Notes: generated by a model from the letters alone, not told the origin. A DNA stretch of 64,000 bases from Hydrogenophaga intermedia (GCF_000723405.1 NZ_CCAE010000013.1:28508-92507), one strand, 5' to 3'; positions 29,325-37,967 are shown, counted from the first letter of the stretch. Numbers and translations: made by a program.

Positions 29325-29885
29325 TCAGTGCTGCACGCCTTCGCGCCGCAGCACCTTCATGGCCGTGAGCCAGAGGATGCGCAGGTCAAAGGCCAGGCTG
29401 CGGCGCTGAAGATACTCGATATCGAGCGCCACCTTTTGCGGAATCGGCAGTTCGTCGCGGCCATTGATTTGTGCCCAACCGGTAAGGCCTGGCACCAGGG
29501 CGTCCACGCCGGCCTGGGTTCGCAGTGCAATGAGGTCGTCCTGGTTGAACAGTGCCGGACGGGGGCCGACGAAGCTCATGTCGCCCTTGAGGATGCTCCA
29601 GAGTTGCGGCAGCTCGTCCAGGCTGCTCTTGCGCAGGAAGGGGCCAATGGGCGTGAGCCAGCGTTTCGGGTCGTCCAGCAGGTGGGTGGCCACGGCCGGC
29701 GTGTCCACGCGCATGCTGCGGAATTTGGGCATCTTGAAGATGCGGTTGTGGCGTCCGACACGGTCGCTCCAGTACAGCGCGGGGCCGGGGGAGGTGAGGC
29801 GCACCGCCAGCGCCACCAGCAGCACGGGCACGATCAGCACGAGGCCCGCCAACAGGGCGAGCAGCAGGTCGAACAGGCGCTTCAT
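29325..29885 (-). CDS. PglC-like phosphoglycosyltransferase (initiating sugar transferase)
   Basis: 186-residue monotopic bacterial sugar transferase. It would transfer a sugar-1-phosphate from UDP-sugar to undecaprenyl phosphate and start the repeat unit. Features: N-terminal re-entrant hydrophobic helix (about 5-29), MPKFRSMRVDT, LRKSSLDELPQLWSIL with the catalytic Asp-Glu, GDMSFVGPRPA and GLTGWAQINGRDELP. The small size, lacking the WcaJ N-terminal membrane domain, matches PglC. The probable donor is a UDP-QuiNAc/FucNAc-type sugar made by the adjacent dehydratase and epimerase. Start overlaps the epimerase stop (ATGA). Confidence 0.92.
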   Translation of the reverse strand: MKRLFDLLLALLAGLVLIVPVLLVALAVRLTSPGPALYWSDRVGRHNRIFKMPKFRSMRVDTPAVATHLLDDPKRWLTPIGPFLRKSSLDELPQLWSILKGDMSFVGPRPALFNQDDLIALRTQAGVDALVPGLTGWAQINGRDELPIPQKVALDIEYLQRRSLAFDLRILWLTAMKVLRREGVQH

Positions 29886-30829
29886 CGGAGGTCCAGTCCG
29901 CCCACGGCGCGCCGCAGGCCTTCGTCCACGCCGACCGGCGGTGTCCAGCCCAGAGTGACGCGTGTGTGCGTGATGTCCACCTGCAGGTTGCCGAGCAGCC
30001 GTTGGGCGATGGACGCTTTGCCGACGACGGTAGCCGCCATTTGCAGCAGCGACGGCGGACAGGGCAGCAGGCGGGCCGGTCGATTCAAGGCCTGGCCCAT
30101 GCGGCGCAGGAGGTCTGCCGTCGAGAGATCTTCGCCGTCGCTGATCAGGAAGGTCTGCCCGGCGGCGGCTTGGTGCTCGACGCAGGTGAGCAGCAAGTCC
30201 GCCAGGTTGTCCAGGCCGACCAGGCTGCGGCGGTTGCCGGTAACCGACCCCAAGGGCAAGGGCCAGCCGCGCGCCACGGCCAGCATCAGGCTGCGGAAGT
30301 TGGCCTTCACGCCGGGGCCATGGACCAGCGGCGGGCGCACGACCACCATTTCCAGGCCGGTGTCGCTGGCGATGCGGCGCAGGCCCTGTTCGGCTTCGGC
30401 CTTCGACACGCCGTACGCGTCCTGCGGCGCGGGCGCGTCACTGGCGGTGTACGCGCGCCGCGCGCCGGTGCCTTCGCCGTTGACCTTGATCGAACTGACG
30501 AAAACGAAGCGCTGGACACCCGCCGCGGCCGCTTGCCGCGCCAGGTTCAAGGTGCCTTCCACATTGACGCGGCGGAACTCGCTCAGTGGGTCCGCGGACG
30601 ATTCGTTCATCACGTGCACGCGGGCGGCGGCGTGCACGACAGCGCGGCAGCCCCGCAGGGCCTCGGTCCAATCCGTGCGCCCGTCCAGGTCTCCAACGGT
30701 GACCGCGTGGGCGTCGTTGCTGCCGGGCGTGCGCACCGCGCCGCGCACCGGCCGTCCGGCGGCCAATGCGTGACGACACACGGCCGAACCCACGAAGCCA
30801 TTGGCGCCGGTGACCAGCAGGGCGCTCAT
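29882..30829 (-). CDS. NAD-dependent nucleotide-sugar epimerase/4-ketoreductase
   Basis: 315-residue extended SDR. Motifs: LLVTGANGFVGSAV (4-17), VHAAARVHVM, the SS of VFVSSIKVNGE, catalytic YGVSK and RPPLVHGPGV. It resembles the WbpK/WbpV-type reductases that turn the WbpM product into UDP-D-FucNAc or UDP-D-QuiNAc. Which epimer it makes cannot be decided from sequence inspection. It overlaps both neighbours by ATGA, so it is coupled to the glycosyltransferase upstream and the initiating transferase downstream. Confidence 0.85.
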   Translation of the reverse strand: MSALLVTGANGFVGSAVCRHALAAGRPVRGAVRTPGSNDAHAVTVGDLDGRTDWTEALRGCRAVVHAAARVHVMNESSADPLSEFRRVNVEGTLNLARQAAAAGVQRFVFVSSIKVNGEGTGARRAYTASDAPAPQDAYGVSKAEAEQGLRRIASDTGLEMVVVRPPLVHGPGVKANFRSLMLAVARGWPLPLGSVTGNRRSLVGLDNLADLLLTCVEHQAAAGQTFLISDGEDLSTADLLRRMGQALNRPARLLPCPPSLLQMAATVVGKASIAQRLLGNLQVDITHTRVTLGWTPPVGVDEGLRRAVGGLDLR

Positions 30830-32064
30830 GTTGTTTTGCCTGCCCGAAGCTGCACGGCCTCGGCCATGAGTTGCTCCAGTCGATCCATCAGCGTGTCGCG
30901 ATCGAACTCCTGCGCAGCGTAGACGCGACCGCGTTGGCCCATGGCCCGGCGCGTCTCGGGCGTCATGGCGGCCATGGCGAGCACGGCATTGGCCAGCCCG
31001 GCGGCGTCGCCCGCCTCGCTCACCAGACCGGCCTGGGCCGCGCGAATGACCTGCGCACCCTCGCCGTCGAGCATGCCCAGCAAGGGGATGCCGGACTGAA
31101 GGTAAGACTGCACCTTGCCGGGAATGGTGAGGCTGAACACGGGATCCTTCTTCAGGGAAACGAGCAGGGCGTCGGCTTGGGCGTAGAACGAGGGCATGCG
31201 CTCGACCGGGTGGCGGCCGAGCAGCAGGACGCGCTCTTGCAGGCCCCGGCGACGCACTTCTTCCTGCAGCCAGTCCGACTTGCGTCCATCGCCCACGATC
31301 AGCCAACGAATGGCGGGATTGTCCTTGAGCCGGGTGGCCGCTTCCAGCACCGCGGGCAAGTCCTGCGCCTCGCCGATGTTGCCGGCGAACAGCACGTTGA
31401 ACACGCCGGGTTTCGGCAGCACCTCCGGTGCAGGGGTCGCATCCGACGCGGCGAACACTTGCTCCGACCAACTGGGGAAGTAGCGGATCTTGCTGTTGTC
31501 CTTGCAGTACTTCGCGATGCTGGCCTTGAATCCTTGCGACTGGCCAAGCACCAGGGTGCAGCGGTTGTAGATGAAGGACACCAGGCGTCCTACCCCCCCG
31601 AGCAAGCGCGGTGAGCGCACCACCCCGATGGCGGCCAGTGTCTCGGGCCACAGGTCGAGCACCCAGAACACGACGGGCGCGCGCTTGAGGCGGCCCATCA
31701 GGATCGCGGGCAGCCCGACGGTGATCGGGGAAGGCTCGAACACGAAGATGGCGTCGAATGCCTCGCCGCGCAGCCGCCACGGGCCGGCCAGGCTGGCGCC
31801 GACGACGTAGCTGAGGTAGTTCAGCATCAACCGCAGGGAACCCTGGGCGCGCGCCAGCATGGGCGCGCGCACGATTCGTGCGCCGTGGTAGCTGCTGAAC
31901 TGCTCCGGCTGCTCACGGTAGGCGGGGAACACGGTCCCTGCCGGGTAGTTCGGCTTGCCGGTGAGCACGGTGACGGCGTGGCCGCGCGCCGTCCATTCCT
32001 GCACGAGGTCGTTGATACGGAAGTTCTCGGGCCAAAAGTATTGGCTGACTACCAGGATTCGCAA
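30826..32064 (-). CDS. wbuB: WbuB-like family 4 glycosyltransferase (candidate L-FucNAc/FucNAm transferase)
   Basis: 412-residue GT-B enzyme: N-terminal MRILVVSQYFWPENFRIND, GKPNYPAG, FEPSPITVGLPAI and VFWVLDLWPETL, and a C-terminal donor domain with FAGNIGEAQDLP and the EX7E-type region. The N-terminal pattern is that of the WbuB subfamily, associated with L-FucNAc transfer in E. coli O26/O145-type clusters. It lies 12 bases after fnlC, the same neighbourhood as in those clusters. Function as FucNAc or FucNAm transferase is inferred from subfamily and context. Confidence 0.85.
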   Translation of the reverse strand: MRILVVSQYFWPENFRINDLVQEWTARGHAVTVLTGKPNYPAGTVFPAYREQPEQFSSYHGARIVRAPMLARAQGSLRLMLNYLSYVVGASLAGPWRLRGEAFDAIFVFEPSPITVGLPAILMGRLKRAPVVFWVLDLWPETLAAIGVVRSPRLLGGVGRLVSFIYNRCTLVLGQSQGFKASIAKYCKDNSKIRYFPSWSEQVFAASDATPAPEVLPKPGVFNVLFAGNIGEAQDLPAVLEAATRLKDNPAIRWLIVGDGRKSDWLQEEVRRRGLQERVLLLGRHPVERMPSFYAQADALLVSLKKDPVFSLTIPGKVQSYLQSGIPLLGMLDGEGAQVIRAAQAGLVSEAGDAAGLANAVLAMAAMTPETRRAMGQRGRVYAAQEFDRDTLMDRLEQLMAEAVQLRAGKTT

Positions 32065-32076
32065 GGCAGGCCCGGA

Positions 32077-33207
32077 TCAGTATTTCTTCCAGATCACGCG
32101 GTTCACGTAGTCCGTGTAGCTGTGGACGATGCGAACGACCTTGTCCGACACGTTGGGCATGCTGTAGTCGGCCACCTGGCGCAGCAGGCGCCGCTCGCCC
32201 CGCGATTGCGACGCCAGGATCGCCAGACCCTGCAGCACCCGCTCGGCATCGAGTCCCACCATCATCACCGCGGCCTCCTCCATGCCCTCGGGGCGCTCAT
32301 GCGCCTCGCGCAGGTTGAGTGCGGGGAAATTGAGGATAGACGATTCCTCGTTGATGGTGCCGCTGTCGGACAGCACGGCCCGCGCCTTGATCTGCAGTTG
32401 GTTGTAGTCGGTAAAGCCCAGCGGCTTGAGCAAACGCACCAACGGGTGGAAAGCGATCTGCTGGCTGTCAACGCGCTTTTGCGTACGCGGATGCGTCGAC
32501 ACGATCACTGGCAGCCCGTGTTGTTCGGCGACCTGGTTCAGCACGTTCGCCAGCCTGGCGAAGTGGGCGTCCGAGTCGATGTTTTCCTCGCGGTGCGCGC
32601 TGACGACGAAGAAACGGTGTTCTTCGAGGCCCAGCGTGCCGAGCACTTGAGAGGCGTCGATGCGTGGCCGGTAGTGCGCGAGCACCTCCGCCATCGGGCT
32701 GCCCGTCTTGATCACCATGTCCGGCGGCAGGCCCTCGCGCAGCAGGTACTCGCGCGCGATGCTGCTGTAGGTGAGGTTGATGTCCGCCGTGTGGTCCACG
32801 ATGCGGCGGTTGATCTCCTCGGGCACACGCATGTCGAAGCAGCGGTTGCCAGCCTCCATGTGGAAGATGGGAATCTTGCGGCGCTTGGCCGGAATGACCG
32901 AGAGACAGCTGTTCGTATCACCCAGCACCAGCAGCGCCTCGGGTCTTTCCTGCAGCAGCACGCTGTCCATGGACGCGATGATCTTGCCAATGGTTTCGGC
33001 CGCGCTTCCGCCCGCCGCTTCGAGGAAGTGGTCGGGTTTGCGAATGCTCAGGTCGTCAAAGAAGATCTGGTTGAGCTCGTAGTCGTAGTTCTGCCCGGTG
33101 TGGACGATCACGTGTTCGCAGTGCTCGTCCAGGCGCGCCATCACGCGCGAGAGCCGGATGATCTCGGGCCGCGTGCCCACGACCGTCATGATCTTCAGTT
33201 TCTTCAA
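32077..33207 (-). CDS. fnlC: UDP-N-acetyl sugar 2-epimerase for UDP-L-FucNAc synthesis
   Basis: 376-residue non-hydrolysing 2-epimerase of the WecB fold. Motifs: MTVVGTRPEIIRLSRVM, HTGQNYDYELNQIFFDDL, GDTNSCLSVIPAKRR, FHMEAGNRCFD, VSAHREENID and DSGTINEESS. The IIRLSRVM and KPDHFL segments match FnlC/WbjD/CapG, which produces UDP-L-FucNAc, rather than WbpI-type ManNAc3NAcA epimerases. The start is assigned to TTG at 33207 because AAGGAGG lies 4 bases upstream; the longer ATG frame would overlap fnlB and lacks homology. An internal ATG at residue 7 is a weaker alternative. Confidence 0.93.
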   Translation of the reverse strand: MKKLKIMTVVGTRPEIIRLSRVMARLDEHCEHVIVHTGQNYDYELNQIFFDDLSIRKPDHFLEAAGGSAAETIGKIIASMDSVLLQERPEALLVLGDTNSCLSVIPAKRRKIPIFHMEAGNRCFDMRVPEEINRRIVDHTADINLTYSSIAREYLLREGLPPDMVIKTGSPMAEVLAHYRPRIDASQVLGTLGLEEHRFFVVSAHREENIDSDAHFARLANVLNQVAEQHGLPVIVSTHPRTQKRVDSQQIAFHPLVRLLKPLGFTDYNQLQIKARAVLSDSGTINEESSILNFPALNLREAHERPEGMEEAAVMMVGLDAERVLQGLAILASQSRGERRLLRQVADYSMPNVSDKVVRIVHSYTDYVNRVIWKKY

Positions 33208-33217
33208 GGAACCTCCT

Positions 33218-34348
33218 TCAGACGGGGCAGGCATAGGTGTCGGGCCGCTCGCGGTCAAAGATCTCGTTGGCCCACAGCATGACCACCATCTCCTGCGCGC
33301 CGGTATTGGTGATGTCGTGCGTCCAGCCTGGCACGGTCTCCACCACCTGCGGTTGCTCGGCGTGGGTGTGCAACTCGTGCGTCTCGCCGGTGAGCATGTG
33401 ACGGAAGCGGAAGCAGGCTTGCCCCTGGATCACCAGGAACTTCTCCGTCTTGGTGTGGTGGTAGTGCCCGCCGCGCGTGATGCCGGGGTGCGCCGTGAAG
33501 AAGGAGAACTGGCCGCAGTCGGGCGTCTTGAGCATCTCGACGAACACGCCGCGCGCGTCGCCGTGTCGCGTGAGCCCGTACGCGAAGTCTTGCGGTGGCA
33601 GGTAGCTGAGGTAGGTGGAATACAACGCCCGCGTGAGGCCCGTCCCCACACGGTCGGTCACCAGCGTGTCGCGGCCGGCTCGAAAGCCCTCGATCTGGCG
33701 CGCGACATCGCCCACGGTGGTGCTGTACTGCGGCGTGAGTGTGGACAGGCCTTGCGCGTCCCCCGAGGCGAGGGCGCCATCCATGATCTGCAGAAAGCGC
33801 GCGATGACGTCGTCTACGTAGACCAGCGTGAGCGGCGCGGCCGGGTCATGGATGGTGATGGGCAGGCCGTGCGCGATGTTGTGGCAGAACGTGGCCACCG
33901 CCGAGTTGTAGTTCGGCTTGCACCACTTGCCGAAGACGTTGGGCAGACGGAACACGTGCACCGGCACGCCGTTCGCCTGTTGCAGGTCGAACAGGGCCTG
34001 CTCCGCCTCGCGCTTGCTGCGGCCGTAGGGGTTGTCGTTGGCGGCCTGGGTGGACGAGGTGTAGATGACGGCTGGCGCCGACAGGCCCCGCGCTGCGCGG
34101 GCCTGCAAGGCCGCGCACAGTGCGCGCGTGAGGTCGGCGTTGCCGGTGGTGAACTCCTGCGGATCCTGCGGGCGGTTGATGCCGGCGAGGTGGAACACAG
34201 TGTGCACGCCGTCCAGCAAGGCCGGCAGGTCCTCCAGGGCGTTCTCACGCGTGAAGGACAGGACTTCCACGTCTCGCCGCTCGGCCAGGTGCAGCGCCAG
34301 GTTCTTGCCGATGAAGCCCTGGGCGCCGGTGATCAGGACCTTTTTCAT
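33218..34348 (-). CDS. fnlB: UDP-2-acetamido-2,6-dideoxy-beta-L-talose forming reductase (CapF/WbjC type)
   Basis: 376-residue bifunctional protein: an N-terminal SDR (VLITGAQGFIGKNLALHL, FHLAGINRP, YGRSK, VFRLPNVFGKWCKPNYNSAVATF) and a C-terminal cupin (about 250-376: GGHYHHTKTEKFLVIQG, HTHAEQPQVVETVPGWTHDI). Homologues CapF/WbjC epimerise and reduce the 4-keto intermediate on the way from UDP-GlcNAc to UDP-L-FucNAc. It starts 7 bases after fnlA and is followed by fnlC, giving the complete three-enzyme pathway. Confidence 0.95.
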   Translation of the reverse strand: MKKVLITGAQGFIGKNLALHLAERRDVEVLSFTRENALEDLPALLDGVHTVFHLAGINRPQDPQEFTTGNADLTRALCAALQARAARGLSAPAVIYTSSTQAANDNPYGRSKREAEQALFDLQQANGVPVHVFRLPNVFGKWCKPNYNSAVATFCHNIAHGLPITIHDPAAPLTLVYVDDVIARFLQIMDGALASGDAQGLSTLTPQYSTTVGDVARQIEGFRAGRDTLVTDRVGTGLTRALYSTYLSYLPPQDFAYGLTRHGDARGVFVEMLKTPDCGQFSFFTAHPGITRGGHYHHTKTEKFLVIQGQACFRFRHMLTGETHELHTHAEQPQVVETVPGWTHDITNTGAQEMVVMLWANEIFDRERPDTYACPV

Positions 34349-34355
34349 GACCGCC

Positions 34356-35399
34356 TCATTCCTCGGCCACTGCGGCCTCGCCGCGCGCGATGCGCTGCAT
34401 GAAGTCCAGCTTGAGCAGCAGGGCCTTCATGCCAGCCACGTCAAGCCGCTCGGTGTTGTGCGAGTGGTATTCGTCCGCGTGCAGGGCCTGCGTAAGGCGC
34501 TCCTCGCCCTGGTCCACGAACTTGGCGTAGTTCAGGTCGCGCCCATCAGGGGGCACGCGGTAGTAGCGGCCCAGGTCCTGCGCGCAGGCCATTTCTTCCC
34601 GGCTGAGCAACGCTTCGTATAGCTTCTCGCCGTGGCGGCTGCCCATTACGTGCACCGGGTGATCGGGCTGGCCCAGCAACTCCAGCAGCGCGCGCGTGAG
34701 CACCTCGACCGTGGCCGCGGGCGCCTTCTGCACGAAGATGTCGCCGTTGTGGCCGTGCTCGAAGGCGTACAGCACCAGGTCCACCGCGTCCGCCAGCGTC
34801 ATCATGAAGCGCGTCATGGCCGGGTCGGTCACGGTGATGGGCGCGCCACCGCGCACCTGGTCGACGAACAGCGGGATGACCGAGCCGCGCGAGGCCATTA
34901 CGTTGCCGTAGCGCGTACCGCAGATCACCGTGCCTGTGCCTTCCAGGTTGCGGCTGGCGGCCACCATCACCTTCTCCATCATGGCCTTGCTGATGCCCAT
35001 GGCGTTGATCGGGTAGACCGCCTTGTCGGTGCTCAAGCAGATCACCCGCTGCACACCGGCGGCCACGGCTGCGCCCAGCACGTTCTCGGTACCCATCACG
35101 TTGGTCAGCACCGCCTGCATGGGGTGGAACTCGCAGGAGGGAACCTGCTTGAGTGCGGCGGCGTGGAACACGAAGTCGACGCCGCGCATCGCCTGGTCCA
35201 GGCCGTTGCGTTCGCGCACGTCGCCAATGTAGAAGCGCAGCTTCGGGTGGGCGTAGCGCTTGCGCTGGTCGTCTTGCTTCTTCTCGTCGCGGCTGAAGAT
35301 GCGGATCTCGCCGATGTCCGAGTCGAGAAAGCGCTTGAGCACCGCGTTGCCGAAGGAGCCGGTGCCGCCGGTGATCAGGAGGGTCTTGTCTTTGAACAT
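34356..35399 (-). CDS. fnlA: UDP-GlcNAc 4,6-dehydratase/5-epimerase (CapE/WbjB type)
   Basis: 347-residue soluble SDR of the polysaccharide biosynthesis protein CapD-like family: LLITGGTGSFGNAVLKRFL, FSRDEKKQDDQRKRY, VFHAAALKQVP, CLSTDKAVYPINAMGISKAMMEK (Met-x-x-x-Lys active site), and a C-terminal region with YYRVPPDGRDLNY. The FnlA/WbjB/CapE group catalyses the first step to UDP-L-FucNAc. It is 20 bases downstream of the HisF-like gene, matching the wbuZ-fnlA junction known in FucNAm clusters. Confidence 0.95.
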   Translation of the reverse strand: MFKDKTLLITGGTGSFGNAVLKRFLDSDIGEIRIFSRDEKKQDDQRKRYAHPKLRFYIGDVRERNGLDQAMRGVDFVFHAAALKQVPSCEFHPMQAVLTNVMGTENVLGAAVAAGVQRVICLSTDKAVYPINAMGISKAMMEKVMVAASRNLEGTGTVICGTRYGNVMASRGSVIPLFVDQVRGGAPITVTDPAMTRFMMTLADAVDLVLYAFEHGHNGDIFVQKAPAATVEVLTRALLELLGQPDHPVHVMGSRHGEKLYEALLSREEMACAQDLGRYYRVPPDGRDLNYAKFVDQGEERLTQALHADEYHSHNTERLDVAGMKALLLKLDFMQRIARGEAAVAEE

Positions 35400-35419
35400 G
35401 CTCTGGAGCTTGTGGTGCC

Positions 35420-36205
35420 TTATCGGGGCAGTGCCGTTGCGAACAGCGCGTCCTTCTGCTGAGGGGTGGGGTAGTTGATCAGCACGGCGCGGTACTGGCC
35501 CTTGAAGACGAACAGGCTGCCGGCCGCAGCGCCCACCACGCCGCAGCGCCGGATGAGCTCGCCCATGTCGTCCAACGAGCCGGCGCCGCCGAGCACGGTG
35601 AGCGGCACGCTCAATGCGGATCGCAGGCGCTGGGCCAAGTCAAGGTCGTACCCCTTCATGGCACCGTCTCGCTCCACGGAGTTGAGCACGATCTCACCAG
35701 CGCCGGCGGCCTCAAGCTGCCGCGCCAGTTCGACCGGATCCTGCGGATGGGCTCGCTTGGCATTGTGCGTGCAGACCTCCAGGCCGCTGGAGAACAGGCC
35801 GGACTTCTTGCGCACGTCGATCACGGCCACCACGCTCTGGCGGCCGATCGCCGTCGCCATTTCGCCCAGCAGCCCGGGGCGCGCCACCGCGGCGGCGCTG
35901 ACGGACACCTTCTCCACACCCAGGTCGATGATGCGGGATGCCTGCTGCGCCGACGTGATGCCGCCGCCGTAACACAGCGGCATGCGGCACTCGGCGGCCA
36001 GCTTGGCGATCAGAGCGTAGTTGGGTTCGACGCCCTTTACGCTGGCGTCGATGTCCAGCACCACGAGCTCGTCGGCTTCCTTCTCGTTGAAGATCTTGAC
36101 GGCATTGATGGGGTCGCCGACGTACTTGGGATCCTTGAAGCCGACGGTCTTGACAAGGCCGCCGTTGTGCACCAACAGGCAGGGGATGATTCGGGGGCGC
36201 AGCAT
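35420..36205 (-). CDS. wbuZ: HisF-like cyclase subunit of acetamidino-sugar synthesis
   Basis: 261-residue TIM-barrel protein of the AglZ/HisF2 type: MLRPRIIPCLLVHNGGLVKT, YVGDPINAVKIFNEKEADELVVLDIDA, CYGGGI, GVEKVSVSAAA, VVAVIDVRKK, EIVLNSVERDGAMKGYD and LGGAGS. In histidine biosynthesis HisF uses ammonia from HisH; in surface-polysaccharide loci this variant works with HisH and a WbpG/WbuX amidotransferase to form an acetamidino group. Start ATG 36205 (MLRPRI). It is the third gene of the trio and directly precedes fnlA. Confidence 0.9.
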   Translation of the reverse strand: MLRPRIIPCLLVHNGGLVKTVGFKDPKYVGDPINAVKIFNEKEADELVVLDIDASVKGVEPNYALIAKLAAECRMPLCYGGGITSAQQASRIIDLGVEKVSVSAAAVARPGLLGEMATAIGRQSVVAVIDVRKKSGLFSSGLEVCTHNAKRAHPQDPVELARQLEAAGAGEIVLNSVERDGAMKGYDLDLAQRLRSALSVPLTVLGGAGSLDDMGELIRRCGVVGAAAGSLFVFKGQYRAVLINYPTPQQKDALFATALPR

Positions 36206-36213
36206 GCTCGGGC

Positions 36214-36828
36214 TCAGGTCGTGGCGAAGTTCTTCAGCAGCTGAGCGCCAAAGTGGTGGCTCTTCTCGGGGTGGCACTGCACGCCATGGATGTGTCCGGA
36301 CGACACCACGCAGTCGAAGTCCAGGCCATATCTAGAAGATGCGGCCACGTGCGCGCGGTCCGCGCAGTCGAAGTAGTAGGAATGGAGGAAATAGAAGCGC
36401 GGCAGGGGCTCGAAGTCGGCGAACAGCGAACTGTCGGGGCGCACCTGCAAGTCGTTCCAGCCCATGTGCGGTTGGGGCAGGTCGGCGGATGCCGGCGTCT
36501 GGGCGAAGGCGCGCACGCGGCCGGGAATCCAGTTCAGGCCGGGCAACTCACCCTCGTCCGATCCCTCGGCCAGCATCTGCATGCCCACGCACACGCCCAG
36601 CACCGGTATCTTGTCTCCTTGCACGCGCGCCTCCAGCGGTTCGCGCAGGCCCGACTGGTTGAGCAGTGTCATCGCGTGGTCGAACGAACCCACGCCCGGC
36701 AGGATCAGTCGGGTGGCGTCGGCCAGGTCGGCCGGCACCTTGGCGCGTTCGGCGGGCAGGCCCAGGCGTTTGAACGTGTTCAGGAAGGCCTGGATGTTGC
36801 CCACGCCGTAGTCGACGATGCGGATCAT
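36214..36828 (-). CDS. wbuY: HisH-like glutamine amidotransferase of acetamidino-sugar synthesis
   Basis: 204-residue class I glutamine amidotransferase supplying ammonia. Start MIRIVDYGVGNIQAF; nucleophile Cys80 in GVCVGMQML; catalytic His186 and Glu188 in HPEKSHH; PGVGSFD oxyanion region. In this context it pairs with the HisF-like protein and the N-acetyl sugar amidotransferase rather than functioning in histidine synthesis. Its start overlaps the preceding gene by four bases (ATGA), indicating coupled translation. Confidence 0.92.
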   Translation of the reverse strand: MIRIVDYGVGNIQAFLNTFKRLGLPAERAKVPADLADATRLILPGVGSFDHAMTLLNQSGLREPLEARVQGDKIPVLGVCVGMQMLAEGSDEGELPGLNWIPGRVRAFAQTPASADLPQPHMGWNDLQVRPDSSLFADFEPLPRFYFLHSYYFDCADRAHVAASSRYGLDFDCVVSSGHIHGVQCHPEKSHHFGAQLLKNFATT

Positions 36829-37967
36829 CGGAAGTGCCTCTTCTCCAGGCCCAGCGTGCGCAGCACCGTGGTGCCCAGGCCGATCATCCAGCGCTTGTTG
36901 CGGTAGTCGCGGTAGGTCTTCTTGGGTGCGTTGAAGATCTGCTGGAGTTCGTCGACAGTCATGTCCAGCTTGTGGGCCACGTACTCGAACTCCTGCTTGA
37001 GGAAGTGCTCGTCCATCTCGGGTTTCGCCAGGCGTTCGAGCGCCGCTTCGCGGGTCATCTGGCCCGTCATGATCAGGCTCGAGAAATGCGCGCGCCGTTT
37101 GTGGAAGCCGAAGCGGCGCGGCAGCCAGTAGTCCTCGTAGAAGCGGGTGAACCGGGACTCGTGGTGCTTGTGCTGGAAGCGCTGCCAGCCGAAGCGCCGG
37201 TTCAACTCATCTTCGGCGTCCTTCTTGACGTAGGGCACCATGTTCAGCGGGTGATGTACCGTCATGCCCAGGATCTTCTGGTAGTACAGCTTGTAGACCA
37301 GGATGTCGGTCAGTGGAAAGGTGTCCAGCGGGCGCTTGCCGAACTGTCGGTGGATGTCCTTGAAGAGCCGCGTGTCGATGCCCAGGTAGCCGCCCCACTC
37401 TTCTGGCTCCCGGCAGCATTCGGTGGAGAAGTTGGAGCCCGTGATGATGTGCTTGACCTTGTATTGGCGGGCGAACTTGTACAGGCCAGAGAAGAACGCG
37501 GCGTCCTGGGGCAGGTCCTGATCGGGAATGCCCGAGCGCAGGAAGGCCGCTTGCAAGTCCTTCATCTCTTCCCAGTTGATGACCTCGGTGAACAGCTCCA
37601 GGCCCAGGCCATCGACCAGCTTTTCGATGTTGCCCACGGCTTGGTCGGTGTTCCAGCCAGCGTCGACGTGGAACAGAAGCGGGCGCAGGCCCATCTTTTC
37701 CTTGGCGACGTAGGCGGCGTAGGAACTGTCTAGGCCGCCGGAGAGGCCGATGATGCAGTCGAAGTCCTTGCCTTGGCCATCGGCCTTGATGCGATCGGCG
37801 AGTTGGGTCAAGGCCTGCGCGCCTCCGGCGCTGGTGTCCCAGTTGGGCTTGATGGTTTCGTCGAAGTTTCTGCAGTACTCGCACACTCCGTTCGCGTCGA
37901 ACTGGATGTGCGGGTCGCTGGTGTCCATGACACAGCGGGAGCAGACGGTGCAGTTGTCGGAGCTCAT
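36825..37967 (-). CDS. wbuX: N-acetyl sugar amidotransferase (WbpG/LfnA/WbuX family)
   Basis: 380-residue PP-loop ATPase that would activate an N-acetyl group of a nucleotide sugar and convert it to acetamidino with ammonia from HisH/HisF. An N-terminal Cys-rich metal-binding segment (Cys6, 9, 12, 29, 32) precedes the PP-loop SGGLDSS (76-82). Further landmarks are LLFHVDAGWNTDQAVGNIEKL, ITGSNFSTECCREPEEWGG and the DYWLPRRFGFHKRRAHFSSLI region. Adjacency to fnlABC-wbuB favours the LfnA/WbuX role on L-FucNAc, but a WbpG-like role on the diamino uronate remains possible. Confidence 0.92.
   Translation of the reverse strand: MSSDNCTVCSRCVMDTSDPHIQFDANGVCEYCRNFDETIKPNWDTSAGGAQALTQLADRIKADGQGKDFDCIIGLSGGLDSSYAAYVAKEKMGLRPLLFHVDAGWNTDQAVGNIEKLVDGLGLELFTEVINWEEMKDLQAAFLRSGIPDQDLPQDAAFFSGLYKFARQYKVKHIITGSNFSTECCREPEEWGGYLGIDTRLFKDIHRQFGKRPLDTFPLTDILVYKLYYQKILGMTVHHPLNMVPYVKKDAEDELNRRFGWQRFQHKHHESRFTRFYEDYWLPRRFGFHKRRAHFSSLIMTGQMTREAALERLAKPEMDEHFLKQEFEYVAHKLDMTVDELQQIFNAPKKTYRDYRNKRWMIGLGTTVLRTLGLEKRHFR

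Noticed and set aside
32077..33207. WbpI-type UDP-GlcNAc3NAcA 2-epimerase
   Set aside because: N-terminal and substrate-region motifs match FnlC/WbjD (GTRPEIIRLSRVM, KPDHFL), and it follows fnlA-fnlB.
35420..36828. Histidine biosynthesis genes hisF and hisH
   Set aside because: They lie in a polysaccharide locus next to an N-acetyl sugar amidotransferase with no other his genes, and HisF shows the AglZ/HisF2-type sequence.
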